This document shows positions 43,201 to 57,300 of a DNA stretch of 64,000 nucleotides, piece after piece. The notes under the pieces were generated by a model. The model saw only the letters and a program-made list of their open reading frames with translations. It made no database searches and was not told the origin of the DNA. Source of the stretch: Branchiostoma belcheri (Eukaryota; Chordata; Leptocardii; Amphioxiformes; Branchiostomatidae); the NCBI RefSeq assembly GCF_001625305.1, contig NW_017804243.1, positions 1,650,289 to 1,714,288 of the forward strand. Direction: 5' to 3'. The translations under genes were made by a program, and so were the position numbers. Numbering within the stretch: position 1 is the first letter of the stretch; every line of letters begins with the position of its first letter.

Positions 43201-46200
43201 TCCTGGTGTGATAAATCTCCTACCATCATGTGGGCCTCAATGGCTTGCCAAAAAGAGAGATAACCTGGTAGCCAGGCATCGTAGGCTCCCCAGGTATCCC
43301 TTCGGAGCTGAGAGTATTGTCCGCCCGCCCAGGTTCATTACCGTACCCCGGGGTTACTTTACGGGGTCGGTTTCAATGTTTGCCTTCAGGACGTTAATAA
43401 CTAGAAAGGTCGGCTGGAGAGATCTAGCATGTCAGGAAATTCCTTATGAAGTACATAGTACAACATGTACTAGAGCGGATTCATTCCTCAAGCTAACCGA
43501 CATCTAGTACATCGCAGTCGTCCCTCAATAAGACATAGATCTGCGACCGCATAGTTCCCGTTTAGAACTTTTATTCAGCCGTACGTATGTTTGGTAGGAC
43601 TGTGGCCGATAAAACCACTCCTCAGCGAGAATGGTAACCAGGCTACAAGTGAGAGAAATCCCCAACAGATGTGTCCGTCGGTGCGGTCTGCCTGTGCACT
43701 TGATAACGTGATTAACAAATCGTGACATCCGCCCTCCGCGCGTGCCATCCCTATCGCTTGTTCATCGATTCTTCTTTTTTTTTTATGATAAGTGGTGCCA
43801 ATGGGCGCTATTGACCCGAGCCCGATTTCCCATCGCCCTCCAAACCTTCAAGTTTAAAACGATGTCATCCTCTCAGGGCATCGTGGAGACAGTAGACTGA
43901 GTAGTTTCCCCAGGGGAGAACCTGTTTTGCTAATGGATGTGACGAAGCTGGGGTATCAAAGACAGCTAACTGCCAGAGGTAATGCCTTCACACACGGCTC
44001 TCTCCGCACGCAAGACGCACCTGTGGAACGGAACCAGCGCCAGACGCCGGGTATCGACAACAGATTACCGGGCTTATGAGTCAGGATGAACCGGGGTGAA
44101 CCTGATAACACCTCCGGATGACCCCGCAGGACCCAACTCTGGACTGTCACTCACCGGCTCCGGCTGTTTATCTCCAAGCAGATCTTTTGGTGGCTGCAAT
44201 TATTGTACAGTATCAGCAAGGCAGTATAATAGTCAATGCGTCACCCGTAAAAAAGGAACCAGTACAAATAGGAAGGCCCGATAAAAAAATTTTCTTAAAA
44301 TATTTTTCCTGAGAGGAGTCTGCTAGATGTAGGGTGGGGCAACAGTCTCTATGACAAGTGTTATATTCTTTCTTCACTTTCTACTACACATAGTAACACT
44401 ACAAAGGAGGAAAATACATCGACAGCTGTAGATTTCTGTTGTGTTCAATATTAGCAACGTCATATAATACAGTGTATTGATGTCAATACAATACATAACG
44501 TGAATTTTGCTTTACCACTATCGAACACGGGCCGTGCTGTCGGACAAGGCATGGCGGAGACATTTCAGTGATGGATTTCGGGCAACATGGTGGCATTTTG
44601 GTGTGAAATGTCTCGCCTTGTAAGGATTCTCAACGCGTCTTCTTCCATTTGTAAATATCTTCACGACGTGCACGTGTCACCGGGCTGAGAGAGAACTACG
44701 CAAAATATAGCAGGGGTCCGACAACGGTACATCGAAGGCCTGACAGTACAACACATCAATGCGTGGTATTGCCATATTTGTATTTGGGTCAACGTTGATG
44801 GATTAGTAGATTTCAAAATCTGGATGTTTGACCCGCAGACCTACCAGGACGTCAGAAAATTGCCTTTCCTGTACAGCCGTGTATGCACACAGTCTGTACG
44901 GCTCTTCGGTTGTTGTCGTTCGCTGATGATGATGCTCGTCAATCGGTACATCTGACTTAAAGGGGCATTATGTAACATTTTTCCAGCAAAATTTGTAATA
45001 TTCTATTCGTAAAATCTTTGTGTGATTCTAATTTCCTTCCACTTTTCTACATATTTGTGCTGTTATTTTACATTTCTGACATTCATGGTTCGCAATAAAA
45101 CAGCCCACACGAGGGGCACTCATTTTGTGGCACCACCAGAAAACACATGTACCAGAATGTGAACAAACGTGACTGACAGCTGTTTCCACACTCTTGTGTG
45201 TAATAAGTTGGCATCTGCACTTCCTAAATGATACATATTTACAATGGAATATGGTTGATTGGACAAAGTACTTTGTAAAGAAATGACCAGAAAATTTACT
45301 TTTTGTATCTTACTAATGTTACATAATGCAGCTCACGTTCTGCCCTTCTGAAGGATTATCGAATGGGTAAGCATCGCTTGAAATTCTTCAGACGAGACAG
45401 TTGCTCTTTTTGTTTTCCTGGCTTAGGCTCACCTGTCCCTGTCTTAAGCTGACATTTCCTGTGAGTCAGGTGGCTGGAGGCTTGCCAGGGGGGATCCCTC
45501 GGGAGGAAACCCGGGCCGGCGTTCCCAGGCAGCCGCTCTGTTCCCTGACAACCGCCGCTAACAAATCTTAAAGGCATCCAGTGCAGTTTTTAGGGCTTGG
45601 AAACCAGATTTTTCAAAGTCAATATTCTAGTCACTTACTCGTATCTACATACATTTACTGTTCAAACAACACTACTGTAAATCGACATCCATGGAGCAAA
45701 AATGCAACAACAAAAACATTTACGAAAAACGTTTACTGGAAGGACCTGGATTGATTTTTATGGTACCACCCAGAAAATAAAGGACAGATCATCTTGTTTC
45801 TGCAGTTGCCTTATTCAGAATATTTCCAGTTTTGTCGCACTGAAATTGCATTGGCCCCAAAGTGATCTCAGTCAGGGCAGTAAAACTGGATTCTGGTCTG
45901 GTAGTAAGTTGAATCAATCCTAATAGCATACCGATATCTGTGAGGCAAAACTCTGATGCCTGTGATGAAAAACGGTTGCTTGTGTCGTATCGTAGGCTAG
46001 TTCTAGCTATTTATGGATGGTGCCAAAAAAATAAAGGGACTCCTCACGTAGCTTGTTTCTTGACTATTTTTAAACATTTCAAACATGAAATGATGACGAA
46101 AAGATGGTAAGAAATGACAGTAATTTTCAACTTCAGACAGGTAGATTTCGTCATCCAGAATATTTCTTTACGGTTTTGCCACCCTAAAATTACATCAGAT

Positions 46201-49200
46201 GCCTTAACTACCAAACCATTTTCTACAGTAACTATTATAACACGTATGTTTACATTCTGTATCTGCTGCGTGAGTGATTGGCCACTTGCTAATTAGTTCT
46301 GTAACAAGATTAACGGCTCTTCCCAATCCCGTCACCAAGATTGATGTACCCTGTACTCCCCACGCTTCAGCAGCACATCCGCAGTCGTATATAGCGGAAA
46401 GCCCGGTGGAAGCGTTGGCGGGAAGAGGTGTTTACACTACAAGCATGGCCTTTGCACTTCAAAGCTTATTTTAAACAGTTTCAATGGGGTGCCTGTTGAT
46501 GAAGACGTCATCGCCAGACTGCCTGCTGGTAAAGTAATCTCTCGGTGGCTTAGGCCCAGGAATAACCAAGCTTCCCGTGTGCATGACTAGGTTTTTCTCT
46601 GTACGTGATCCTTGATTCTAGTTCAGTTTTTAGGGCTTGGAAACCCTGTTTTACAAAGTCAATATTCTAGTCACTTATCTACATACTAAGTTGAAACATG
46701 GAGGGTTGAAACAACACTGTCCCAACATTCTGACGAAAAACGGTTACTGGAAGGGCCTGGATTTATTTTTCGGGTACCACCTCGAATAACACTAGAGAAT
46801 AAACAAAATGCACAAAGCAGGCGTCAATTTGCAAAGCCACACCAATGATATAACTCTACTTCCTGTCATACTTCCTGAGTGTGGTCATATTTGGTTTGTT
46901 ACTGTAAGACAAAATTACTTCTCTGTGAATAATGATCGTGGCAGGAGGTGGCAAGACGTATGTGGCACATCTGTCTTTTAGCTTGTGTTACGTAACCTCT
47001 TGCTGTCAGCTCAGGGGCAGATTAGCCTCTATCACTCAGGCGTCGGGAGGCGGCTCAGCTCAGGGGCAGATTAGCCTATACCAGGCCTCGGGAGGCGGCT
47101 GGAAAGAGTAGACAATGGCCAAATAGAGAGATAACATGCCAGGGGAGTTGGTCCGCCAAAGAGTAGTTTGGGACCTGCGCACAAACTATATCATATGTGA
47201 TGAGAGAAAAATTATAATTTGGTAAAGAACTCTGAAAACCTTTTTGAATGGGCATTTAGGTGAATGTTTGGCATTTTGATAGTAGGTGGTATAGTGTAGG
47301 GTTTTGAGTCAATGTTTTTGCCCAAAAAATGGATTTTTTTCCATACGTATGGTCTTGTTGTTAGCTACATTTGTGATACTACACCCCTCTTGCTGGTCTC
47401 TTGGAATCGCCCTGGAAGACGGTGTCAAAGTTGACCCATGATATTACGAGCGATCACTGTTTTTGTTTACATGATACACATGCAAATTATTTGAAGACAC
47501 ATGCAAATTATTGGTAGGTAAATCATCACTACCCTACCTCACCTACCACTCCCTGGCGGTCGCTCCTATATCTTATGAATCGCCCAAAAAGGCTTGTAAG
47601 TACATACTTATAGTTGGGCTAGCTCATGAAGGTGAGTTTTCGTGACTAGAAATCCTGAAAGGTAAGATCAATTGGTAAGATTTTATGCCCTTGCCTTGCT
47701 TGTTTTCCATAGTTTTCAATGCGTCGTAGGACTAACTGTAGCCCCCCTCCCTATTCCCGAGAGCTTTTGTCCTCCCGAGTTTGATAGACGACGCGTCATA
47801 CACCATTCCCATCATAACTTCCGATACTGTGCGACCTTGGCCTTGCAAATAGTAGACGATGTCTGATCACCCATGCGTGCAGCCAATAGGAAATGATTCA
47901 GCGTCCCTTTTCGACTGACCGTGTATAAAATAAACATATATGAGAAGAATAACAAGATAATTAGACAGAAAATGTAAAGAACGTTACCTTACAGGAGTGA
48001 GTAGGGGTACAATGTACTGTAATGCCTGATTTTTTTTTCACAGTACATGTATATTTATGTTCTCTGTTTTCAGTGTCACTTCTAAGGAAGAATATGGAAC
48101 CATCTCAGAAGTCCGTACAATACACATTCTATGTATTACACATTCCAAATGGCTGACTGGAGACAACAAGCATGTTAACTTGTTATGTACGCTAAACATA
48201 GTCGTGACGTTCTAACATGTATGAAATGCTACTGATAAGAAATGGACGATATGGCAACTTAGAGATATTTCATGAATCTTGATCCACATATCTTACTACT
48301 TATCCAGAGCTTTGTTGCTTCAAAAATAAACAACGCATTTTCGTCATTGTATTTGTACTTATATTACAAAGCGGAAACGCAATATTTGTCAGGATAGATA
48401 TTATGCATAAGGGTTAGGGTTACGACTTACGTGTTTCTTGTAACGTTAGCAAAAAAGGCCTTGCTCGTTTACCTTAAATCTGCATTGTGTGATATTAGGA
48501 CGATAGAAAAAGTCAATTTTCTGGTCATTTCTTTACGTAGGTGTCATTCAGAAAGTTGAAGTGCCAAAATATTCCAGCATACGTATACCAGCCGTTAGTC
48601 ATGTTTGTTTACATTCTTGTATTTTGTGGTGGTGCCACAAAATGACTGCGCCTCGCGTGGGTTGTTTTAGTTCCAATCATAAATGTCATGTGAAATGTGA
48701 AATACATGTAATAGCACAAATATGTTAAAAAATATATTGAAATGTGGAAGTAAATGACAATCACACGAAGATTGTTTCTCAATTAAGATATTTCATTTTT
48801 TATGCAAAAATGTTACATAATCCCCTTCAATATTGATCTGAATGATTCTGTTTGCTTCCTGTCCTACAGGACACGACGAAGATGTCGGCCTGGTCTGCCA
48901 GGGGCCACACATCATGCAGCCGCTCAACGGATGGCACGGCGTCGAGTTCGTTCCCGATAGAACTAACAAGGACGAGAGGAGCATACTGGAGTACGTCGAC
49001 ATCATCTATGCCGGGATCTCCACCGGCCTGGACTCCGCGGCCTCCCTTCGAGTCGTCGGCGTCGCGCCGAAGATCCACAAGGTTCGCGTCAAGGCGTCGT
49101 CCGGTACGGGGATGGAGTTCGACTCCATGGAGACTCCCCTCAACCTGACGGACTCCATCGTGTCGGGGAGCATCGGGTCGGGCATCAACATCACTACCCA

Positions 49201-52200
49201 AGTGGGCGGAGTCACGCTGAGGAACTCCAAGGTAACCAGTAACGGGGAGGAGGGACTGCGGTACTCGTTCAGACACGGGGATTACCTGCCGGGACCGGGG
49301 GACTTCTGCGCGTTCCTGCCGCAGGCGGAGGCCGGGTTTGATCAGTACCCCATCCACCTGGAGGGGAGGTCGTCACGGGATAAGGACTGCACCAAGGTAG
49401 GTGGAACTACGCATCTATCAGCGCAGCTTGGTACTAGAGGGTTTGCAGAGATTGTACCTTTGGTCCTTCGTACGATATCTTGCTTATGATGTAGATTAAT
49501 GAGCACTAACTCCGTCAAAGACTGGGGCGGGATGAGAGGTCAGATTCATGGATTACAAGTTTTATGATACTATTATTTGAGTTGAGAATACATGTGACAA
49601 ACGAGTGTGTTAATTTCTGGCTTCAATGTTGTACATGTCTCAAGATCTGTGTTATCACTGTTTTACAGGTATTTACGACAAGCCCAGGGCACGTTCTGAC
49701 TGTGCAATACGTGAAGTGGCGAGGGGTCCCGAGAGACGACTCCTTCCTCCAGGTGAGGGACGGTCCTGACGAGACATCGCCCGTCCTGGGAGACCACCAC
49801 TTCAGCGAGAACTTGCACAAGAGCGTCACCAGCACGGGAAACGTGTTGTTCATGCGGTTCAAGACGAGGGGAGCGTACGACGACTTCTTCGAAATCCGGA
49901 TACTCAGCTCTGAAGGTGAGCGCCATGTTGCTTTTCTACAAGAAATTATGTGGATGTTGATAGGCTATCCTTTACTTTATGTAACAAGAAATGCTTTTTA
50001 AAAAGCTGGCCAAGATGGGAATAGCTTGTTGGGTGGCGTGAGTGTGATGACGATGTGGGACTCAAATAATTGGTCAACTTGGTGACTTGAATCGGACTAA
50101 TGCTAATAAGACTGGACTTAGATGCACACTAAATGTTTCTCTTTTAAGGCGAAAGAGATTTTTTCTAATCGTTTATTAGCGATTCCTTCCGGTAAGAATT
50201 GCGTCACTGCTTGTTTCATTCTGCCAGTCTTTCCCTCCTGACATCTGCTTGTTTTTCAATCACATGATAATGTATCCGATACCCAACATTCCCAACGTTC
50301 ACCGAGAATTAACAAACGTTACTGTATCTTGATATAACGTCCTTGGTGATACTCAGCGTGCCCCCAGCCAAAAAATATGCAGAGGTCTATGTTGATAATG
50401 TCTTTCCTCCCCTAGCTGAACATGTACAGATACATTCAGTATGTTTTCGTTTCTTTGTTTTTCAGGAGAAAGTGTTGACTTGTCCCTGAACAGATGCCTG
50501 TTTCATCGGAACGGCGGGGACGGCGTGGTGGTGGAGAACCTCCAGGGCGAGGTCAAGGTCCAGGAGACGCTCCTGGCGAGCAACGGCAAATCCGGGTTCC
50601 ACATCGCCAGCGGGATCGGGAACGTTCTGCTGGAGAAGGTCGTGGCGCAGGAGAACAAGGAGAACGGCCTCCTGTTCGACTACTTCGGAGGGAAGGAGAT
50701 CATCCAGGACAGTGTCGTGAGCCGGAACGGCAGGGACGGACTGGCGTCAGCTCCGCCACAGGTTTTCGAGAATCTAGAACAGTTCGAGGTCCGCAACAGC
50801 ACCTTCGTCGCCAATAAGGGACTGGCGATCAAGCTCAGCTCGACCTGTTCTCTGAACGCGTCCAGTCTCGTCATTACAAAGAATATCATCAACTCGAACG
50901 GGAAAGGTGCGGTTGATATAGGCTCATGCACTATCGGATACCGCACCAAGGTCCTCGTTAAAGAAAACATGTTCAGACGAAACTTCGGACAAGTCTTTGT
51001 CATCCGCGATATGAACGAGTTTAACTTGAGAATAGAGGGTAATATATTTCAAGACAACAAGGACACGACCATACATCTGGTCTCCCCAAACGTCCGGTCG
51101 GGTCCTGTGGACATTGAAGTCGTCTCGAACAGTTTCTTCATGAATTCGGGTCCCTCCATCATCTATGTGGATCTGATGAACGGAGACACCGACGAAAGGG
51201 TGCCCGCCCACTCCTTCATTTTCGTCTTTAACGTACTCGAGGAAAACACGGTCAGCGTACCGTTCCCCTATCTGATAGGACGCGCCCTCAGTAACGCCGT
51301 GATGGTCTTCAAAGCCACGAACACTCTCATAGAAAAAAGCATCTTCGACAATCCCGATTCAAGATACGAGCTGTCCACCCTGCTCTTCAGTCCGCCGACT
51401 AGGTTGCTGGCAACGCGCAACTGGTGGGGAACTAGAAGAAAAGCTGTGATCGCAGCCAAAATATTTGACTACAACAGTCGGTACACTCTGGCTAAAGTAG
51501 ACTTCACGCCGTACTTGCTCAGTCCCGATATATCCAACCTGACCCTCTCCGGATCGCTCGAACCTGCTAATAAATTCGTCATCCTCAACAGAACAATCGG
51601 AGGGACTATCGGCGGGAACGTCTTTCTGTCGAAGAGGCTCAGTCCTTACGTCGTAACCCGTGACATTAATATCCTCCCCAGCGGTAGGCTCGTTCTCGAG
51701 GCCGGCGTCAGACTAGAGTTTCTCATGCATGTGGGGATGATGATCCATGGGCAGTTGATAGCGGAGGGGACGGAGAAGGCAAACATAACGTTGACACTAC
51801 ACGAACCTTCCCAGGACGTCGGAAACGTGCGGCTGGTGGACGGGAAGGGTCCGTGGGAGGGGCGAGTAGAAGTGCGTCGCGGTGGACAGTGGGGAACGGT
51901 TTGTAGTAAAGGATGGAACGCCGCCGACACCATGATACTCTGCAAGCAGTTAGGCTACCCGGATTACTACGAATATCTCTCCAAGCCTGGACCACCGTCT
52001 GCTCCCATTCTGTTGAACAATGTCTCGTGCAGCTCTCAAGACCACGACATCGCCAAATGCAGATCCACGCCGGTTGGGAACAGCACGTGCAAACATCAGG
52101 ACGACCTGTACGTCGGGTGCCTCCGCGGCCACTGGTCGGGCATCAGGTTTACGGCGTCCACCGGGCACAGTTCCCTCTTACATACGGTCGTCGAGAGGGG

Positions 52201-54293
52201 CGGTGCACAGGACAACAACGACTCCCCCATGGTCCCGTCAGCGATTCGGGTCGACCTGCACAACCATACCTTCAAACACGTCCAAATCCGCGACTCTGCC
52301 CAGATGGGTATGCACATCCTGTACACGCACCCTTTCCGAGACTCGGCTGAGGTCACAAACGTCACCGTGATCGACAGTCCGAACATCGGGTTATCCATGC
52401 GCTCGCCCAAGTTCAAAATCATCAACAGCACCGTGTCGGGTAGCGGGAGAGACGGGGTTGTCTTTGAGAGACCGCAACACCGCGATCCATACGTAACCGA
52501 TGCCGAGGATGTCATGCTTCCACAGTTCCGGCACAAAGTTTGCTCAGGTGACAAGACGTTGAAAAGCAACGATTTCCTTTACGTAGAACTTGACGAGAAC
52601 ACGGAGTCGGTATGTACTGATACCATCACGACACAGGAAGGCTCTGTAATCGGCGTAGTCGTGCTAGAGGCCTTACTCGACCCATCTGAATCATTAGTTG
52701 TTACGGCAGGATCTCCGGGCAATGACAGCGCCGCCAACATCGTGGTCGTTACGGACGATCCCCTGGACTACCAGACCCAAAAACTGGTCGCAAGTGAGGG
52801 AACCATCACAGTAAATTACAGAGGATCAAGCAGTGGGTTTGGACTACTCCGGATGCTGGTCCTCTCCATTCCAGGTGAGCTTTTTTACCTTGATGATACT
52901 GTTATATTTTCAGGGCATCGCTCAGGCTTACATGTAGCCTGTGTCCAGTCTATCGTGGTTTGGGGAGGCTCCCTTCGGGCCTGTAGACGATGCCCGCCGC
53001 CCAGTTCCGTTAGGCTCCCCGATAGGATTTTTGCACGGCAGGAGTTTGATTGAGCTCCCGTCGTGCAAAACCTACCGGAGAGTCCAGTTGAACTGGACGG
53101 CGAGGATTGCGTCTACAGACCCGACGGGAGCCATCCCAAACCACGATACACTGGACTCGTAAATCTCAAGCTAAATGCAATTGTTTGATTCTTTAAGTAG
53201 ATGTTACCCCTCAAATATAGCTGAGCTGCTCTCTATCTTTTCAGAACAGACGTTCTCGGGTGAAAGCGGGATCCAGGTGGAGGCCTGTAACATGTCCAAC
53301 AACCGCGCGAACGGTATCCGGATCAACTTCCAGTCCAACGAAACGTTGACGACCATCACGGAGACCAACATCGAGAAGTCCGGCATGGGAGGACTGCACG
53401 TGGAGAAGAGCCTGGGTAACGTGCAGGTGGTCCAGTCGGTCATACACAACAACATGTACAGCGGGGTGATACTGATGTACTATGGCGGCGCCATAGACTT
53501 GATCAGGAGCTCGATAACGAACAACACCAACGGAGTAGAATTCTACGCTGGATATACGTGGCTAGGGGACCAGATGCCGAAGATATATCACACTGTCGAA
53601 GACTGTGAGATCTCGGGCAACACGGAACATGCCATCAGCGTCACGACCGACCACGGCAGCGAGAAACTCTGGCAGTTGGAGATTTCAGGCACTCGTATTG
53701 CTCACAACCACGGAGATATCATTCACATCTACCCCATGCAATCTATCAAAGGAAAATCTTACCCCTTTCTGGTCTTCAAGAGGGTCGAATTTACACACAA
53801 CGAGGGTCGCGTGATGAGCATCTATGGGATGTACTCGGAAATTCTCCTTCAGAACAGCACGTTTGACAACAACTTTGGCAGCATCATCGACGTACAAGAC
53901 GCGGGTTCCGTCAAAATGACGATCAGAGACAACAAGTTCGTATCGAACGACTGCGGAGACGCGGGTGTGCTGATGGTGACTGGGAAGGAGAAGAGGATGG
54001 CCATCTCACGTAACCTGTTCTACAACAACACGGGAAGGTTCGTGGTGTACTTCCAGCTGTTGAGTCAGAGTCTGGACGACGAGAGCCGCCTGATCACGTT
54101 CTCCCACAATACCCTGCAGAGTAACATCTACCGCAGACAGGACGTCTTCAGCGACCAGCTCATGTCATTCGCCTTCGGCATCTCCGGCCTCATGGCGCCC
54201 TTGTTAAGGTATCCTTTCATACATCATTTTACGTCGTTGTTGTCGGACTCCCATAATTACCTTCGCTTTTGTTTGGGGAGCCTGTGTCTGTCT

Positions 54294-54324
<31 letters not shown>

Positions 54325-57300
54325 CGTGCGTGTGTGTGTGCGTGTGTGCATGTGGAAACACGATAACTCGAAAAGGCTTTGATGGACTATCTTGATATTT
54401 GGTAGGTAAGTACATGTTGATGAGCCCTCGAAATGATTAGATTTTTGGCCCCCTGGTGGCTTATCGTACTGCATCGGTTTTGATATCTCGTTTTCTGGAC
54501 ATGCTAGTTAGCTATTGTTTTGTTATTGGTTTACTTGTATTGGTGCACTTGTATACGTCTATGTAGATTTTGTATAAAATAGTTGACTGTTTCATTACCT
54601 GATGGTGTTCACTTGTCTTGCTGCTCTGTTTGCATGATGCGGTTTAATAGTTGGTGATAATCGTGTCTATTGTGGTTCCGTCACAGATACAACAGATTCC
54701 ACAACGAAGAACTGAGATTGGAGCTGTTTGTGGATGTCCCCGCCGTGTCTGTCGACAGTGAGATCGACGCACGTCTCAACTGGTGGGGCACACCGGAGGA
54801 GCACCTGCTCATGGAGAGGATCTTCGACTTCGAGGACTGGAACGATCGCGCTTTGGTGGAATATTTCCCGTTCCTGTCCTCGCCGGCCGACGACGCCGTC
54901 GTCATCGACACCATGGCCCGGTATCGCGGGGACGATACGATCCTAGGCGGCCGGTTACTGGATCATTCCACCTTAACAAGAGACCGCAGTCCGTATTATG
55001 TATCCTCGGATCTGACTGTGATGCACAACGTCACGCTATCAATCGAACCCGGTGTAGAGTTACGATTCGCCCCGAGGGTTGGTCTGCTGGTGCTCGGGTC
55101 GTTATTAGCTCAGGGAACCGAGAAGGAGCACATCACCTTCACGGGCATGGAAGACAGCGAGGCGCGGTTCATAACCGACACCTCCGTGTACGACCTGCCC
55201 GTCAGACTTGTGGGAGGATTCTGGAGAAGTGAGGGGCGACTTGAGGTGTTTTACAGAAACCAGTGGGGGACGGTGTGTAAGGATGGCTGGGATTATAAGG
55301 ACGCGTTGGTGGTGTGTAGACAACTGGGGTACGGGCCTCCAGACCAACGCGACTGGAAGTTCAAAACCGAAGCCGCGGGGAGACCAGAAGGCCCCGTCTG
55401 GATGGATAACGTACATTGCAGCGGAGACGAAGGCGTGTTGACGGAGTGTGCGTTCGGGTCTCTGGGATACAGTCTGTGCAGTCACAGGTACGATGTCGGC
55501 ATCAGATGCGACGGTGGCGCTGTCAAAGAAAAGATCCCGTGGGGCAATGTCCGCTTCTCCGTCGACCAAGCTGTCTACGACCGGCAGGTCTCCGAGTCCT
55601 TGCTGGAGTTCGTGGACATCACAGGCGGAGGGTTTCTACACCAGCGCCGCATAGCGGCTCTGCAGGCCACCTACATATACCCAGACATCAAGTTTCTTAC
55701 CATATCGAACTGCTCTGGAAGCGGACTGGAAGTTCTTGTTCCCCAGACGGAGACCTCCATCGCCGACAGCATATTTCTTCACAACCGCGGGTCCGGAGTA
55801 AACATCATCAGATCAGAATACGACCTGAGAATCCGGAACATCACAACCGTCAACAATAACGACAACGGGGTCAGCTTCTCTCCTCTCGACATCATCGAAA
55901 ACGAGAGACACTTCGGCTTCTGCTCCTTCTCTGATCCCTCAAGGACCTTACCAGTTAGGAACAGAGCTTTTCTTCATTACAAGTCCTCGTTACTTCGACA
56001 AGAGGTTGCCGAGGCCTACAAGATCATCAGGGCACCAGACGGCTTCGTCGTCGACATCAGAATCCTCACGGGGTCATTTTACAATCAGAAGAAGCGTATC
56101 TCGTTTTTCAAGGGCGACAAATTCACAGATGATGAACTGTTCATCGTCATTGACGAGATGAACAACCCGAAGGAAAACCAGGTGTATTCAACAGGAACAA
56201 ACGTTGTCGGAATCTCGTTCAACAACTACGAAAGGAGTCCTGACTTTGAGTTCCTGGCAGAGATTGTGGCTGTACCAATATCATGTAAGTTGCTTGCTTT
56301 TGTCCTATAGCTAATCTCCTCTCTACATTGTCGGCGTTTTTTTATGTTTGCCTTCGCAGAAGAAAAGCATATTGGTTTTGCTGTTTCCTTTTCCTCCGTT
56401 CCAAACAAATAAGGTCAGTGACCCGGACCAGGCCTCTGCCACCATGGTAACTGGTGCTGTAGCAGACACCTTGTGCCGTTGGATTACATTATGTAGCAAG
56501 TGGCAGAAGAGTTGGGGGGGGGGCTGGTCGTCGAATATATGGATACGTTTGAGTAAAAATGAACAGAGCTGTAGTTTGTTAGACCATGCATGTGAAGGCT
56601 AATATCATGGATTTACTTCGCAAAAGTTATCTTTCTAGTGTGACAAAAGTTCAACCACATTTGCTCATGCCGTGTCTTCTTAATCTCGGCCACCCCCCTT
56701 GTAGACCCTCCCTGTACGTTCAGCCAGGACTCTCCGTGTAAGTGGAGGGACGTGCATATGGAGGAGATCACACCGCGCAGCAAGTGGGTAATCTATGACG
56801 GGTCTGTAGCCAGTCATTACTTCTACGGCACCAACTACGACGCTGGGGGCGAATACAAAGGTTCGCAAGCTTGTACATAATTCTGATCGTTACCTAGTAA
56901 AACCAACACCTAGAATCAATTGTCCCAGGCGATATTGATAATTAGGAGAAGAGAACTATGTTGTTTTTGCTCTGTTTCTCCTTTTTCTTCTCCAAACAAA
57001 TAAGATCAATGACCTGTATCCAGACACCCATGGTAACTGGTGCTGTAGCAGTCACCCTGTGGTGTTGAATTACATTATGTACATGTAGCAAGTTGCAGGA
57101 CATTTGGAGGGGCTGGTCACCAAATACATGTATACGAATGTGTTTGAGTAAAAAAAACGGAGCAGTGTTTTTTAGGCTAGACCATGTGAAGGTTAACATT
57201 ATGCATTTGCTTTCCAACTATTACCTTTCTAGTTTCTACCTACATGTATTGGCCTATGCATCTTACAGGAAGATATATCTACGTTGGAACTGGACTGGAA

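Larger units (their letters stand above)
37300..48869. other. Bark-like intron 1 (11.6 kb)
   Basis: No exon is recognisable. It carries MITE families B, D and E and a Helitron-like element, listed separately. The long first intron may hold regulatory DNA, but nothing specific can be named. Confidence 0.6.

Noticed and set aside
37443-48800. Many short open frames in the large first intron of the Bark-like gene
   Set aside because: None has a recognisable domain or splice-site support, and many overlap MITE copies.
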